A DNA stretch of 64,000 nucleotides from DASSUW01 sp963792385 (GCA_963792385.1 CAWBVZ010000012.1:186001-250000); one strand, 5' to 3'; counted from the first letter of the stretch, positions 45,924-55,568 are shown. Notes: a model not told the origin generated them from the sequence alone. Numbers and translations: made by a program.

Positions 45924-47837
45924 ATGCCCGCGACCTCCCTCTCACGCGCCCAACGGCGTCGCCGCCGCGCCGCGGCGCTGGTGGGGCTCGGCGTCGCCGT
46001 GGCCGTGGCTGCGGTGCTCGCACTGGTCGTCGCGGGTGCGGGTGGCAAGCCCGAGCCGGACGAGGCCGCCGGGCGGTTCGTGGCCGCGTGGAGTCGCGGC
46101 GACGACGCGGCTGCAGCGCGCGTGACCGACCACCCGCCGGCGGCCACCAGCGACCTCGCCGCGAATCGGCGTGGGCTCGACGGAGCGACGGTGACCGCCC
46201 GTGTGGTGGGCGTCGACGAGGAAGACGACGCCGCGACCGCGCGGATCGCCGTGACGTGGGAGGTCCCGGGCATCGGCGGCTTCGCCTATCGCTCGGCGGC
46301 CCGGCTCCGCCGCGGCGAAGACGACGCATGGACGATCGCGTGGACCCCGAAGGTGATCCACCCGCAGTTGAGTCGCACGCGCCGGCTCGGTACGACCCGC
46401 GAAGCGGCCTCGCGCGGGAACATCCTCGACCGCGACGGCGCCGCGATCGTCCGCGCGCGCACCGTGTACCGCGTCGGCCTCCAGCGCGACAAGGTGCGCG
46501 ACGTCGATGCCTCCGTCGCGGCGCTTGGCGCGGTGGTCGACGTGAACACGCGGGCGCTCACCCGGGCGGTCCGCGGGGCCGGGCCGAAGCAGTTCGTCGA
46601 GGCGATCACGCTCCGCGAAGGCGACTACCGGCGGGTGGAGGATGCGCTCGACGCCGTGCCTGCCGTCCTCGCCGTGCAGACGGAGGCTCCGCTGGCGGAG
46701 AGCCGCGGCTTCGCCGGCGCGCTGCTCGGCGGCGTCGGTCCCGTCACGGCGGAGCAGCTCAAGCGGCTGGGCGACACGCGCGGCCCCGGAGACCAGGTCG
46801 GCCAGTCGGGCCTGCAGGCCCGCTATGAAGAGCGCCTCGGCGGCACCGCGGCGCGGGCGATCGTGATCCGCGAGGACGGCGTCCCGGTCGAGACGCTCTC
46901 CAGGCAGGCGGGCCGTCCGGGCCGTCCGCTTCGCACCACGCTCAGCGCCGAGGTCCAGCAGGCCGCCGAGGAGGCGCTCGGCGACCGCAAGGACGAGGCG
47001 GCCGTCGTCGCCGTCGAGGCATCGACCGGCGACATTCTCGCCGTCGCCAACCGCCCGGTCGACTCCAGCTACGACCGCGCCCTGGAAGGCCGCTATCCGC
47101 CCGGCTCCACCTTCAAGGTCATCACCACGGCGGCGCTCCTGCGCGACGGCCTGAGCCCGACCGAGACGGTCGACTGCCCGCGCACGATCACTGTCGGCGG
47201 CCGCTCCTTCAAGAACTTCGAGGGGAGCGCCCAGGGCGCCGTGCCGTTCGCGCAGGACTTCGCGCAGTCGTGCAACACCGCGTTCGTCTCACTGACCGAG
47301 CGCCTCGCGCCGGACGCCCTGCACGACGCCGCGCGCGCGTTCGGCCTCGGCGAGCCCTTCAAGCTCGGCATGCCCGCCCCCGAGGCGCAGGTGCCGCCCG
47401 GAAGCGACCTCGTCGCCCGCGCCGCGACCATGATCGGGCAGGACAAGATCCTGGCCAGCCCGCTGGCGATGGCCGGTGTCGCCGGCACGCTTGCCGCCGG
47501 CCGCTGGCACGCTCCCCGCCTGCTCGCCCAGGACGGGCACACCGCCGGCCCGCGGCTCGCCGGCAGCGAGCGCGACACGCTCCGCGCGCTCACCCGCGAC
47601 GTCGTCACCCAGGGCACCGGCACTGCGCTCGCGAGCACGCCGGGCGAAGTCCACGGCAAGAGCGGCACCGCCGAGTACGGCGGCGGCGACCCTCCGCCCA
47701 CACACGCGTGGTTCATCGCCTACCGCGGCGACGTGGCGCTCGCCGTGCTGGTGGAGAACGGCCGCTCCGGCGGCACCGTGGCGGCCCCGGTGGCGGCGGA
47801 CTTCTTCGCCGCCTGCGATCGCCGCAACGCCTGTTAG
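45924..47837 (+). CDS. Penicillin-binding protein, class B transpeptidase with MecA_N-like domain
   Basis: 637 residues. Arg-rich cytoplasmic start, one membrane anchor (ALVGLGVAVAVAAVLALVVA), an NTF2-like MecA_N domain (EAAGRFVAAWSRGD...), a PBP dimerisation domain (SRGNILDRDGAAIVR) and the transpeptidase with YPPGSTFKVIT (Ser near 395), SCN near 449 and KSGTAEY near 579. It crosslinks peptidoglycan outside the membrane. The KSG in place of KTG is a common variation. No division genes are adjacent. Confidence 0.9.
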   Translation: MPATSLSRAQRRRRRAAALVGLGVAVAVAAVLALVVAGAGGKPEPDEAAGRFVAAWSRGDDAAAARVTDHPPAATSDLAANRRGLDGATVTARVVGVDEEDDAATARIAVTWEVPGIGGFAYRSAARLRRGEDDAWTIAWTPKVIHPQLSRTRRLGTTREAASRGNILDRDGAAIVRARTVYRVGLQRDKVRDVDASVAALGAVVDVNTRALTRAVRGAGPKQFVEAITLREGDYRRVEDALDAVPAVLAVQTEAPLAESRGFAGALLGGVGPVTAEQLKRLGDTRGPGDQVGQSGLQARYEERLGGTAARAIVIREDGVPVETLSRQAGRPGRPLRTTLSAEVQQAAEEALGDRKDEAAVVAVEASTGDILAVANRPVDSSYDRALEGRYPPGSTFKVITTAALLRDGLSPTETVDCPRTITVGGRSFKNFEGSAQGAVPFAQDFAQSCNTAFVSLTERLAPDALHDAARAFGLGEPFKLGMPAPEAQVPPGSDLVARAATMIGQDKILASPLAMAGVAGTLAAGRWHAPRLLAQDGHTAGPRLAGSERDTLRALTRDVVTQGTGTALASTPGEVHGKSGTAEYGGGDPPPTHAWFIAYRGDVALAVLVENGRSGGTVAAPVAADFFAACDRRNAC

Positions 47838-48217
47838 CGCAGGCGCGCCGTGACCTCGATCTCGATCCGCACCCGCGGATCGAGGAGGCCGCACTCCATC
47901 ATCGTCGCCGCGGGCCGGACGTCGCCGAATGCACGCTGCAGCACCGGCCAGCAGGGCTCGAAGTCGGCTCGATCGGGGAGCAGATAGCGCACACGCACGA
48001 CGTCTGCGAACGAGCAACCCGCCTGCTCGAGCGCGGCGCCGATGTTCGCCACGACCTGCTCGGCCTGCTCGACGACGTCGCCGGAGATGGTCATCGTCGC
48101 GTAGTCGAAGCCGGTGGTGCCGGACACGAACACCCAGTGGCCGTCGACCACCGCACGCGAGTAGCCGATCAGCGCCTCGAACGTCGACCCGGACGAGATC
48201 AGCCGGCGCTCGGTCAC
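47834..48217 (-). CDS. RidA-family protein in the hut operon
   Basis: 127 residues from GTG 48217. ALIGYSRAVVDGHWVFVSGT near the N terminus and AFGDVRPAATMMECGLLDPRVRIEIEV at the end match RidA/YjgF/YER057c. Family members hydrolyse reactive imine/enamine products. The start overlaps the hutF stop (GTGA), so it is the last gene of the histidine operon and may scavenge a side product of that pathway. Confidence 0.87.
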   Translation of the reverse strand: MTERRLISSGSTFEALIGYSRAVVDGHWVFVSGTTGFDYATMTISGDVVEQAEQVVANIGAALEQAGCSFADVVRVRYLLPDRADFEPCWPVLQRAFGDVRPAATMMECGLLDPRVRIEIEVTARLR

Positions 48218-49284
48218 GAGCGCAACCGTACGACGTCGGCGGTTGCACAGGTCGCGAGCGCGCGCATGACGTCGTCGTCCGGCACGCCGCGCAGCCGCGG
48301 GTGGTCGAGGTCGACCGTCACCCTGCCGGCGTCGGCCAGCCCGAGGCTCGCCGCCCCGTTCCGGGTCAGCGCCCCCCACAAGTCGCCCACGGCGGCGAGC
48401 AGCGCATGGCGGGTGCGGCGCTCGCGGCGGGCGCCGGTCTCCAGCTCGCGCACCTCCTCGAACGGGTCGACGACGACGTTGCTGTCGCTCCCGATCGCCA
48501 GCCGCACGCTGGCGTCGCGGTAGACGAGCGCCGGGAAGTGGCCGTCGCCGAGGTTGCCCTCGGTCGTCGGGCACGTCGCCACGATCGCGTCGCTCGCGAC
48601 CAGCATGCCGACGTCGCGTGGGGTGATGTGGATCGCGTGCACGATCGTCGTCCGGTCGGAGAGGAACCCGGTCCGCTCCAGCAGCTCGATCGGCGAGCAG
48701 CCGTGCTCGGCCCGGCACTCCTCCAGCTCCCTTGGCTGCTCATGGGCGTGGATGTGGCGCACGAGGCCGTGCGCCTCGGCGTACGCGGCGATCTCGCGCA
48801 GCCAATCCGCCGGCACGGCGCGCACGCTGTGCGCGGCGACACCGACGTTGAAGCCCGCGAGCCGGAGTGCGTCCACGCGCCCGAGATAGGCGTCCACGGA
48901 TGCGTCGCGGAAGCGCGGATGCCCGCCCCGGTGGTAGGCGGCGGGGAGCAGGACGATCCGCAGCCCGGCGGCGGCCGCTGCCTCGGAGACCGCGATCGCC
49001 ATCGCGTTGGCGTCCTCGTACGGCTCGCCGTCGGGCCGATGGTGGACGTAGTGGAACTCGCCCACGGCGCCGTATCCGGCCGTGGCCATCTCCCGATAGA
49101 CCCGGCCCGCCACCTCGCGCATCGACGCCGGGTCGAGCGCGCCGGCGAGCCCGTACATCGCCTCGCGCCAGCTCCAGAAGTCGTCGTCGGGCCGGTCGCT
49201 GCGCTCTCCGACCCCGCGCAGGTCGCGCTGGAACGCGTGCGAGTGCACGTTCGCCATCGCCGGGATCTCCAGCGGCCGCGTCAT
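48214..49284 (-). CDS. hutF: Formimidoylglutamate deiminase
   Basis: 356 residues from ATG 49284 (frame open to 49650, but MTRPLEIPAMANVHSHAF is the right start). Amidohydrolase metal ligands: NVHSHAFQRDLRG, HIHAHEQPRELEEC, IVHAIHITP and GSDSNVVVDPFEE. The protein begins directly at the metal-binding strand, so the small N-terminal beta domain usual for HutF is missing. HutF turns N-formimino-glutamate into N-formylglutamate and ammonia. Confidence 0.88.
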   Translation of the reverse strand: MTRPLEIPAMANVHSHAFQRDLRGVGERSDRPDDDFWSWREAMYGLAGALDPASMREVAGRVYREMATAGYGAVGEFHYVHHRPDGEPYEDANAMAIAVSEAAAAAGLRIVLLPAAYHRGGHPRFRDASVDAYLGRVDALRLAGFNVGVAAHSVRAVPADWLREIAAYAEAHGLVRHIHAHEQPRELEECRAEHGCSPIELLERTGFLSDRTTIVHAIHITPRDVGMLVASDAIVATCPTTEGNLGDGHFPALVYRDASVRLAIGSDSNVVVDPFEEVRELETGARRERRTRHALLAAVGDLWGALTRNGAASLGLADAGRVTVDLDHPRLRGVPDDDVMRALATCATADVVRLRS

Positions 49285-50465
49285 GCGAGCTCCTGGGCGG
49301 CCGCGAGCAGCGCGTTCGCCGCCACCGCCGCGTCCGCGAGCGAGACCTCCTCCTCGGGCGAGTGGCTGACGCCGGTCTCGTTGCGCACCAGCACCATGCC
49401 CGCGGGCCGCTGCGCCGCGATCACGCCCGCGTCGTGGCCGGCGTAACAGACCAGCCGTGGCGCGCCCGGCGGCAGCCCGCGCGCCAGCGCGTCGCGCACG
49501 TCGGCCGGGAACTCGGTGCCGGCCGACCATGCCGCCGTGCGCAGGTCGAGTCCGACGCCCGCGTCCTCGGCGACCTGCCGCGCCTCGCCTTCGACGGCCG
49601 CGCGCCACGACTCGACCGCCTCGGCCTCCGGCGCGCGCGCGTCGAGCCACAGCCGCGCACGGGCGGGGACCGTGGTCGGCGCGTTCGGCTCGACCTCCAG
49701 CCGCGCCGCGGTGAACACCATGCCGAGCCGCTGCGCGGCCTCAGTGTCGGCGCGCACGATCACCCGCGCGGCGGCGGCGAGCGCGTCGTGGCGCTCCTCG
49801 CGCGGGGTCGTGCCGGCGTGGTCGGCGCGGCCCTCGAGCTCGACCTGCAGGCGCAGCCGCGCGGCCAGTCGCGTGACCACGCCGGCCGAGCGGTGGGCGG
49901 CCGCGACGTCGCGCGTCTGATCGACGTGCAGCTCGAGGAAACCGCGCAGCCGCTCCAGCCACTGCGGCGCGTCCGCCAGCCCGGCCGCGTCGACGCCGGC
50001 GTCCGCCATCGCGTCCGCGAGCGCGATCCCGTGGTCGTCCACGCGCTCGACCGCGTCGTCGATATCCAGCCGCCCGACCAGTGCCCGCGAGCCGAACGTC
50101 GGCGTGTTGAAGCGCGCGCCCTCCTCGTCCGCGAACGAGATCACGGCGAGCGGCACGCTCGACCGCTCGGCCACGGCGAACGCGGCGGCGACGCCGAGCG
50201 CGCCGTCGAACCGGCCGCCGCTGCGCACGCTGTCGAGATGCGAGCCGGCCGCCCACCACGGTCCCGGGGCGTCCGGGCAGGCCCACAGGTTGCCCGCGGG
50301 GTCGCGCTCCATCCGCCGCCCGATCGCCGCCGCGCGGCGCGCGAACCAGCCCGCCGCCTCCTCGTCCTCGCGCGTCCAGGCGAGCCGCGTCGTGCCATTC
50401 ACGTCGTCGAAGCCGATCGGGATCAGGTCGGCGAGCAGCTCGGCGAGGTCGTCGGGCGCGATCAC
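49281..50465 (-). CDS. M20 amidohydrolase (hydantoinase/carbamoylase type), putative N-formylglutamate hydrolase
   Basis: 394 residues from GTG 50465. AAGSHLDSVRSGGRFDGALGV, FADEEGARFNTPTFGSRAL, ELHVDQTRDV, GRADHAGTTPREERHDAL and YAGHDAGVIAAQ are the blocks of N-carbamoyl-amino-acid hydrolase/allantoate amidohydrolase proteins, with both zinc sites intact. It sits between hutI and hutF with 4-base overlaps on both sides, exactly where the deformylase HutG is needed after HutF; no hutG is present. Role as deformylase is inferred from context. Confidence 0.85.
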   Translation of the reverse strand: MIAPDDLAELLADLIPIGFDDVNGTTRLAWTREDEEAAGWFARRAAAIGRRMERDPAGNLWACPDAPGPWWAAGSHLDSVRSGGRFDGALGVAAAFAVAERSSVPLAVISFADEEGARFNTPTFGSRALVGRLDIDDAVERVDDHGIALADAMADAGVDAAGLADAPQWLERLRGFLELHVDQTRDVAAAHRSAGVVTRLAARLRLQVELEGRADHAGTTPREERHDALAAAARVIVRADTEAAQRLGMVFTAARLEVEPNAPTTVPARARLWLDARAPEAEAVESWRAAVEGEARQVAEDAGVGLDLRTAAWSAGTEFPADVRDALARGLPPGAPRLVCYAGHDAGVIAAQRPAGMVLVRNETGVSHSPEEEVSLADAAVAANALLAAAQELA

Positions 50466-51646
50466 GGACGCTGCCACACGACCTCCCCGCCGGCGATCAC
50501 CGCGCGCACCGGGTTGCGACCGAACCGGTACGGGATGTGCTCGACCGGCACGTCGAGCACCACGAGGTCGGCCTGCTTGCCCGGCTCGATCGACCCGATC
50601 CGGTCCGAGCTGCCGAGCACCCACGCGGCGTTCAGCGTGCACGCCGCCAGCGCCTCGCGCGCCGACCAGCCGTAGCGCCGGACCGCGAGCCCGATCACCA
50701 CGGGGAGGGAGACCACCGGCGAGGTGCCGGGATTGCAGTCGGTGGCGAGCACGCAGATCGCGCCGGCGTCGGCCAGCGCCCGCCCGGGAGCCGTCTCCTC
50801 GGCGCCGAGGAACTCGGCGCCGGGCAGGAGCACGGCAGCGCACTCGGCGGCCGCCAGCGGCGCGATGTCGTCCGGGTGCAGGCAGGCAAGGTGGTCGACC
50901 GAGCGCGCGCCGGCGGCGAGCGCGACCGGCACCGAGCGATTCGCGTTGAACTGCTCAACGTGGGCCCGCAGCGCGACCTCCTCGCGCCGTGCGATCTCGC
51001 CCAGCCGCTCGAGGTCCTCGTTGCGGAACCCGACCGACTCGACGTAGATGTCGAGCGCGTCGACGGCCGCGTCGGTCGCCAGCCGGTCGACCTCGTCCAT
51101 CCAGGCGGCGGCGTCGTACCCGGGCGGGACGGCGTGGGCGAACAGCCCGGTGACGGCGGCGGGGCGGAGCTGACGGGCGAGCGACACCAGCCGCAGCTCG
51201 CCCTCGCGCGACAACCCGTAGCCCGTCTTCGCCTCGAACGTGGTCGTGCCGTGCGCCAGCATCTCCGCCCGGATCGCGCGCGCCTGGGCGAGCACGGCCT
51301 CGTCGCTCGTCTCCGCCAGCGCCCGCGCCGACGCGACGATCCCACCGCCGCTCCGCGCGATCTCCTCGTACGGCACGCCGGTCACCTTCTGCTCGTACTC
51401 CTCCGCCCGCCAGCCGGCGAACGGCAGGTGCGTATGGCAGTCGACCAGGCCGGGGATGATCGCGCCGCCCGTCGCGTCGATCACGACGTCGGCGGCCGGG
51501 TCGTCGTCGAGCGCCGCGATCACGCTCCCCGAGAGCGTCACCGAGCCGGGTTCGAGCCGCAGGTCGCGGGGGCGGCGCAGGTAGGGGAGGCCGTCCTCGG
51601 GCGGGAGGAGGACCTGCGCCGCACCGCGGAGCGAGATCGTGCTCAT
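50462..51646 (-). CDS. hutI: Imidazolonepropionase
   Basis: 394 residues. VDCHTHLPFAGWRAEEYEQK with the metal HxH, EAKTGYGLSREGELR, LRAHVEQFNANRSVPVA, SVDHLACLHPDD and LATDCNPGTSPV are standard HutI motifs. It opens the imidazolone ring to N-formimino-glutamate. ATG 51646 overlaps the hutU stop. Confidence 0.95.
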   Translation of the reverse strand: MSTISLRGAAQVLLPPEDGLPYLRRPRDLRLEPGSVTLSGSVIAALDDDPAADVVIDATGGAIIPGLVDCHTHLPFAGWRAEEYEQKVTGVPYEEIARSGGGIVASARALAETSDEAVLAQARAIRAEMLAHGTTTFEAKTGYGLSREGELRLVSLARQLRPAAVTGLFAHAVPPGYDAAAWMDEVDRLATDAAVDALDIYVESVGFRNEDLERLGEIARREEVALRAHVEQFNANRSVPVALAAGARSVDHLACLHPDDIAPLAAAECAAVLLPGAEFLGAEETAPGRALADAGAICVLATDCNPGTSPVVSLPVVIGLAVRRYGWSAREALAACTLNAAWVLGSSDRIGSIEPGKQADLVVLDVPVEHIPYRFGRNPVRAVIAGGEVVWQRP

Positions 51647-53268
51647 GGCATCGGGATGTGCACTCCGAGCCGCTCGGCGGCGTCGAGCGCCTCCGGGTAG
51701 CCGGCATCGGCGTGGCGGATGACGCCCATTCCGGGATCGGCCAGCAACGTGCGGCGGATCCGCTCACCCGCCTCCGGCGTGCCGTCGGCCACGATCACCT
51801 GTCCCGCGTGCAGCGACTTGCCCATCCCGACGCCGCCGCCGTGGTGGAACGAGACCCAGCTCGCGCCGGTCGCGGTGTTCACGAGGGCGTTGAGAATCGG
51901 CCAGTCGGCGACCGCGTCCGAGCCGTCCCGCATCGCCTCCGTCTCGCGCTGCGGCGAGGCGACCGAGCCGGCGTCGAGGTGATCGCGCCCGATCACGATC
52001 GGGCCACGCACCTCGCCGGAAGCGACGAGCTCGTTGAAGCGCGTCCCAGCCAGGTGGCGCTCGCCGTAGCCGAGCCAGCAGATCCGCGCCGGCAGCCCCT
52101 GGAAGCGCACACGCTCCTGGGCGAGCTCGATCCAGCGCCGGATGTGGTCCTGATCGCCGAACAGGTCGAGGATCGCGGCATCGGTGACCGCGATGTCGGC
52201 CGGGTCGCCGGACAGCGCGACCCATCGGAACGGGCCCTTGCCCTCGCAGAACAGCGGCCGGATGTAGGCGGGGACGAAGCCGGGATACGAGAACGCGTCG
52301 CCGTCCCCGTGCTCGGCGGCGAGTCCGCGCAGCGCGTTGCCGTAGTCGAACGCCTCGGCACCGGCGGCGGCAAGCGCGCGGATCGCGGCCACATGGGCGA
52401 GCGCGCTGTCGCCGACGCGGCGCAGGTACTCGTCCTGATCGGCCGCGCGCAGCACGTCCGCCTGCTCGAGCGTGAGGCCCGCCGGGATGTAGCCGACGAG
52501 CGGGTCGTGGGCGCTCGTCTGGTCGGTGACGACGTCGATCTCGACGCCCCGGCGCACGAGCTCCGGGAGCACCTCGGCGGCGTTGCCGAGCAGGCCGATC
52601 GACAGCGCGCGGCCCTCGCGCCGGGCGGCGTCGAGCCGGGTCAGCGCGTCGTCGAGCGAGCCGGCGCGCTCGTCGAGGTAGGCGGTCTCGATCCGCCGCT
52701 CGATCCGGTGCAGATCGACCTCCACGCACAGCGCGCAGCCCTCGTTGAGCGTCACCGCCAGTGGCTGCGCTCCGCCCATGCCGCCCAGCCCGGCGGTCAC
52801 GACCAGGCGTCCGCGCAGCGAGCCGCCGAAGCGCTGGCGCGCGAGCGCGGCGAATGTCTCGTAGGTGCCCTGGAGGATGCCCTGGGTCCCGATGTAGATC
52901 CAGGACCCGGCGGTCATCTGCCCGTACATCATCAGCCCAGCCGCGTCGAGCTCGCGGAAGTGCCGCCAGGTCGCCCATTCGGGCACGAGGTTGGAGTTCG
53001 CGATCAGCACGCGCGGCGCGTCCGGGTGCGTCTCGAACACGCCGACCGGCTTGCCGGACTGCACGAGCAGCGTCTCGCGGTCGCCGAGCCGCATCAGCTC
53101 GCGCTTGATCGCGTCCAGGCACGTCTGGTTGCGCGCCGCCTTGCCGATCCCGCCGTAGACCACGAGCTCCTCCGGCCGCTCGGCGACGTCGGGGTGCAGG
53201 TTGTTCTCCAGCATCCGCAGGGCGGCCTCCTGGACCCAGCCCTGGCAGCGCATGGTCGGCGCGGTCAC
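51643..53268 (-). CDS. hutU: Urocanate hydratase
   Basis: 541 residues, normal length. VYGGIGKAARNQTCLDAI, ATWRHFRELDAAGLMMYGQMTAGSWIYIG (read in parts), GLGGMGGAQPLAVTLN and the NAD/catalytic region DYGNALRGLAAEHG and FPGF/YIRPLFCEGKGPFRWVALSG are diagnostic. NAD-dependent second step of histidine degradation. Starts at ATG 53268, 48 bases after hutH. Confidence 0.96.
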   Translation of the reverse strand: MTAPTMRCQGWVQEAALRMLENNLHPDVAERPEELVVYGGIGKAARNQTCLDAIKRELMRLGDRETLLVQSGKPVGVFETHPDAPRVLIANSNLVPEWATWRHFRELDAAGLMMYGQMTAGSWIYIGTQGILQGTYETFAALARQRFGGSLRGRLVVTAGLGGMGGAQPLAVTLNEGCALCVEVDLHRIERRIETAYLDERAGSLDDALTRLDAARREGRALSIGLLGNAAEVLPELVRRGVEIDVVTDQTSAHDPLVGYIPAGLTLEQADVLRAADQDEYLRRVGDSALAHVAAIRALAAAGAEAFDYGNALRGLAAEHGDGDAFSYPGFVPAYIRPLFCEGKGPFRWVALSGDPADIAVTDAAILDLFGDQDHIRRWIELAQERVRFQGLPARICWLGYGERHLAGTRFNELVASGEVRGPIVIGRDHLDAGSVASPQRETEAMRDGSDAVADWPILNALVNTATGASWVSFHHGGGVGMGKSLHAGQVIVADGTPEAGERIRRTLLADPGMGVIRHADAGYPEALDAAERLGVHIPMP

Positions 53269-53316
53269 ATCGCGCAGGCTACGCGGCGAGCGGCGGCAAC
53301 GCCGTCTGCACCCGGC

Positions 53317-54795
53317 TCAGTCCGCCAGCGCGAGGCCGCCCGTGCGAAGCGCGTCGGCCAGGCCCGCGAGCTCGGCGGCGAGCGAGCGGTCCTCCTCGAC
53401 GCGCGCGACGTGCGCCCGCACACGCGCGGCCGCCTCCTCGAGCACCGGCGTGCTGCGCAGCGGGCGGTGGAACTCCAGTCCCTGGACGGCGCAGACGAGC
53501 TCCGTCGCGACCACATGCGCGGCGTTCTCGATCACCGTGCGCGCCTTCAGCGCGGCGGTCGCGCCCATCGAGTTGAAGTCCTCCTGGCCGGCGCTCGTCG
53601 GGATCGATCCCGCCCCCGCCGGGTGCGAGAGGATCTGGCACTCGTTCACGAGCGCGGCGGCGGCGTACTGGGCGATCATCAGGCCCGACGAGAGGCCGGG
53701 CCGCGGCGTCAGGAACGCCGGCAGGCCGGCGTAGCCGGGGGAGAGCAGCGCGTAGGTCCGGCGCTCGGAGAACGAGGCCAGCTCGCACAGCGCGAGCGCG
53801 AGATGGTCGAGCGGCAGCGACAGCGGCTGCCCGTGGAAGTTGCCGCCGGCGAGGATGTCGCCATCGTCGGGGAACACCAACGGGTTGTCCGTGATGGCGC
53901 CGAGCTCGCGCTCGAGCGCGCCCTCGATGTAGGCGAGGGCGTCGGCGACCGCGCCGAGCACCTGCGGCGCGCAGCGCAGCGTGTACGGATCCTGCACCCG
54001 GCCGCAGTCGGCGTGGCTGGCCACCACGGAGCTGCCGGCCAGGAGGGCACGCAGCCGCGCCGCGACTTGCGCCGGCCCCGGCTGGCCGCGCAGGTCGTGC
54101 AGCCGCGCGTCGAACGGCGTGGTGGAGCCCTTGAACGCCTCGAGCGAGAGCGCGACGGCGACCACGGCCGCGTCGAGCAGCCGCTGCGCGTCGCGCACGG
54201 CGAGCGCGCCGGCGGCGGCCATCAGGTGGGTGCCATTGATGATCGCCAGCCCTTCCTTGGCGGACAGGGCCACGGGCTCCAGGCCGGCTCGCGCGAGCGC
54301 CGCCCCGCCTGGGAGCGTCTCCCCGGCGATCGTCGCCTCGCCCTCGCCGATCAGCACCAGGCCGAGGTGCGCGAGCGGCGCGAGGTCGCCGGAGGAGCCG
54401 ACTGAGCCCTTGCTCGGGATCACCGGCGTCACGCCGCGCTCGAGCAGCGCGAGCACGAGCTCCACCAGCTCGACGCGCACGCCGGAGTGCCCGCGCCGCA
54501 GCGAGGAAGCGAGCAGCAGCAGCATCCCGCGCACCACCTCCTCCGGCAGCGGCGCCCCGGCCCCGACGGCGTGCGAGCGCACGAGGTTGACCTGCAGCTG
54601 CGCGGCGTCCGCGGGCGCGATCCGGACGCTCTCCAGCTGCCCGAACCCGGTCGTGACGCCGTACACCGCCGTGCCGGCCTCGAGCGCGGTCTCGACCACC
54701 GCCCGTCCGGCCGCGATCCGCTCGCGGTCGGCGGCGTCCAGCGGCACCGGCGCGGCGCCGCGCGCGACGGCCTCGAGCTCCTCCAGTGACGGCAC
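53317..54795 (-). CDS. hutH: Histidine ammonia-lyase
   Basis: 492 residues from GTG 54795. YGVTTGFGQLESVRI, the MIO-forming loop GSVGSSGDLAPLAHLG, and QEDFNSMGATAALKART are ammonia-lyase blocks. The MIO triad reads Ser-Ser-Gly where Ala-Ser-Gly is usual. It converts histidine to urocanate and opens the hut operon (hutH, hutU, hutI, M20, hutF, ridA). Its start overlaps that of the divergent GNAT frame, so both promoters must lie in each other's 5' regions. Confidence 0.93.
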   Translation of the reverse strand: MPSLEELEAVARGAAPVPLDAADRERIAAGRAVVETALEAGTAVYGVTTGFGQLESVRIAPADAAQLQVNLVRSHAVGAGAPLPEEVVRGMLLLLASSLRRGHSGVRVELVELVLALLERGVTPVIPSKGSVGSSGDLAPLAHLGLVLIGEGEATIAGETLPGGAALARAGLEPVALSAKEGLAIINGTHLMAAAGALAVRDAQRLLDAAVVAVALSLEAFKGSTTPFDARLHDLRGQPGPAQVAARLRALLAGSSVVASHADCGRVQDPYTLRCAPQVLGAVADALAYIEGALERELGAITDNPLVFPDDGDILAGGNFHGQPLSLPLDHLALALCELASFSERRTYALLSPGYAGLPAFLTPRPGLSSGLMIAQYAAAALVNECQILSHPAGAGSIPTSAGQEDFNSMGATAALKARTVIENAAHVVATELVCAVQGLEFHRPLRSTPVLEEAAARVRAHVARVEEDRSLAAELAGLADALRTGGLALAD

Positions 54796-54818
54796 CGCCG
54801 GTGTATACCATCGGCGAG

Positions 54819-55466
54819 GTGAGCTCCGCCGAGACCGCCGCGGCGCCGGCGCCGCCGCACGAGGCCGATCCGCTCGTCGTCACCGGGCCGGCGCTGTCGC
54901 TGCGCTACGCGACCGCCGCGGATGCACCGCGGCTGCTCGAGCTGGGTTCCGACCCGGCGGTCACCCAATGGTTCTCGTGGGGCCCGTACAGCGCGCTCGA
55001 CCAGCCGGCGGGCTACATCGCCGCGCTTCCGGCCAAGCGCGCCCACGGTGAGCTGCTCGACTTCCTCGTCGTGCACCCGGAGGAGGGTCCGGTCGGCGTC
55101 ACCGGGCTGTCCGAGCTCGCCGCGCGCGATCGCCGCGCCACGGTCGGATCGTGGTTCGGCCATGCGTGGTGGGGGAGCGGCGTCAACGGCGAGTCGAAGG
55201 CGCTGATCACCGCGCTCGCGTTCCGCCGGCTCGGGATGGACCGCCTGACCGCGTGGGCGAACACGCGCAACGGGCGCTCGCAGGTCGCGCTCGAGCGGGC
55301 CGGCTTCCGCCGCGAGGGCGTGCTGCGCTCCTGGCACCGGCACGGTGACACGCTGCACGACGTCGTCGTGTTCGGCATGACGCGGTCGGAGTGGGAGCGC
55401 TCGCCGCTGGCCGCGGTGCCGGTCGAGATAGCTGGCACGCCGCCGCTCGCTTTTGTAGCTGATTGA
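54819..55466 (+). CDS. GNAT acetyltransferase, RimJ/RimL-like
   Basis: About 215 residues. LSLRYATAADAPRLLELGSDPAVTQWF, then GSWFGHAWWGSGVNGESKAL and RLGMDRLTAWANTRNGRSQVALERAGFRREG are the acetyl-CoA and substrate motifs of ribosomal-protein-type GNAT enzymes. GTG 54819 avoids overlap with divergent hutH; GTG 54786 would overlap it. Target unknown. Confidence 0.86.
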   Translation: MSSAETAAAPAPPHEADPLVVTGPALSLRYATAADAPRLLELGSDPAVTQWFSWGPYSALDQPAGYIAALPAKRAHGELLDFLVVHPEEGPVGVTGLSELAARDRRATVGSWFGHAWWGSGVNGESKALITALAFRRLGMDRLTAWANTRNGRSQVALERAGFRREGVLRSWHRHGDTLHDVVVFGMTRSEWERSPLAAVPVEIAGTPPLAFVAD

Positions 55467-55568
55467 CCCCGCGAAAATTCTCCTGATGTTGGGGGAGTAA
55501 ACAAGTGTCAGGACGGGAACCAAGGCGCGCAGGGTTTCTCGACCGGCACCTGCAGGGGGGTCTATTCG

